64,000 nt of DNA from an uncultured Oceanospirillaceae bacterium (lineage in GTDB: Bacteria; Pseudomonadota; Gammaproteobacteria; Pseudomonadales; Balneatricaceae), in the NCBI GenBank assembly GCA_913057435.1, contig CAJXNY010000023.1, positions 19,801 to 83,800 on the forward strand. The letters run 5' to 3'. The notes under the pieces were generated by a model. It did no database searches, was not told the DNA's origin, and saw nothing but the letters and a program-made list of their open reading frames with translations. The translations under genes and the position numbers were made by a program. Position 1 is the stretch's first letter. Each line of letters begins with the position of its first letter. This document shows, piece by piece, positions 63,523 to 64,000 of this stretch.

Positions 63523-64000
63523 ATGAATGCGCTCACAATCGAGTTTATGGCATACAGCACGCTGGTTGTTACTGCTGGCACCCTGGTGATGGTCGGCCTG
63601 GTGAGAGAGTTGGCCCCTGCTGCCAGAACTCGCTGGCTGTTAAGCGTTGGCCTTGGTACGGGCATGCTGGCAATTGCATTGAAAATTGTATTGGTGGTTG
63701 TATTTACCGCGTTTGCTGTCCCGTTGCTGGATATACTGCCCGAGCCCCGGCGTCCGGTTGCTCAAACCCCGGATAACAGAATTGATAAGAAACTGTTCCG
63801 GGCGCAGCTGATGGCCAGCTGGCAGGCACTGCCGCTGGCCGCTCCGGTGCCTGCAGATAACCCGCAGACAGCGGTTAAAATTGCGCTGGGTAAAGCCCTG
63901 TTCTTTGAGAAGCGACTGTCGCTGGACAGTACGCTTTCCTGTGCCTCCTGCCATGAACTATCGGTGGCTAAAGGTGGGGCTGATGGTCAGGCGGTATCAA
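63523..64000 (+). CDS. Di-haem cytochrome c peroxidase/MauG-like protein, N-terminal part
   Basis: Runs off the right edge and is missing from the ORF track. ATG 63523 follows GGAGATAGAGG. The first 60 residues hold two membrane helices (MAYSTLVVTAGTLVMVGLV and LGTGMLAIALKIVLVVVFTAFA). The periplasmic start of a cytochrome c peroxidase domain comes next: VKIALGKALFFEKRLSLDSTLSCASCHELSVA, with the first haem site CASCH. Family members reduce peroxide or modify proteins. The second haem and active-site residues lie outside the window. The membrane-anchored N-terminus is less common than a plain signal peptide. Confidence 0.85.
   Translation, partial: MNALTIEFMAYSTLVVTAGTLVMVGLVRELAPAARTRWLLSVGLGTGMLAIALKIVLVVVFTAFAVPLLDILPEPRRPVAQTPDNRIDKKLFRAQLMASWQALPLAAPVPADNPQTAVKIALGKALFFEKRLSLDSTLSCASCHELSVAKGGADGQAVS

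Overview
The window looks like chromosome of a marine, Oceanospirillales-type gammaproteobacterium. This is inferred from gene content: the dacA-dat-ybeD-lipB and leuS-lptE-holA blocks, a BCCT osmolyte carrier, a DddP-like M24 enzyme, a Rieske oxygenase of the quaternary-amine type, and polyamine/GABA catabolism. No rRNA, tRNA, insertion sequence, prophage or CRISPR array was recognised.

Layout. 0-8 kb: housekeeping genes (end of dacA, dat, ybeD, lipB; an OsmC protein; a c-type cytochrome lipoprotein; holA, lptE, leuS; ybeL). 8-12.6 kb: a soluble two-PAS chemoreceptor, a serine beta-lactamase-fold hydrolase and a secreted HExxH protein. 12.6-14.8 kb: an AT-rich insert with a 2-oxoglutarate oxygenase-like protein and an AEC-family carrier. 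14.8-20.7 kb: small regulators and detoxification-type genes (TetR/GST, LysR, ankyrin protein, MOSC protein, ABM/WYL pair). 20.8-27.7 kb: a gamma-glutamyl-putrescine (Puu) cluster with divergent puuA and puuD and four GTGATCA sites between them. 28.2-31.6 kb: a fused E1alpha-E1beta 2-oxoacid dehydrogenase plus E2. 31.7-38.3 kb: a calcium-binding-repeat protein, a PuuR-like regulator, an AraC regulator, an ornithine-cyclodeaminase-family gene and a D-amino-acid dehydrogenase interrupted by an in-frame amber codon. 37.4-47.2 kb: an onium-compound catabolic region (LysR, BCCT, EamA, DddP-like M24, Rieske oxygenase, aldehyde dehydrogenase, rubredoxin-reductase fusion). 47.3-60.9 kb: two clusters of tiny secreted proteins around a two-component system, an orphan solute-binding protein, an acyl-CoA ligase and a GABA/putrescine transaminase pair. 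61-64 kb: a TSUP carrier, an exported truncated haemoglobin, a LysR regulator and the start of a di-haem cytochrome c peroxidase.

The most novel-looking element is the tiny secreted protein family. Five genes (47309, 47750, 59251, 59703, 60117) encode 70-74 aa precursors with a signal peptide, a mature part of about 50 residues with no cysteine, and a nearly invariant LYIGSK end. Four of them, plus an unrelated secreted 103-aa protein (60554), share a promoter made of two 7-bp direct repeats, TTTTCAG-N4-GTTTCAG, exactly 10 bp before a -10 hexamer. This is the geometry of PhoB-type activator sites. An OmpR/PhoB-family regulator and its hybrid kinase lie next to the first cluster and are the obvious candidate controllers. 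The function of the peptides is unknown.

Across the window the catabolic modules converge on small nitrogenous and onium compounds (putrescine, GABA, possibly carnitine, betaine or DMSP). This suits a marine heterotroph using osmolytes and polyamines. All functional calls are by reading of the sequence only; no database search was run.
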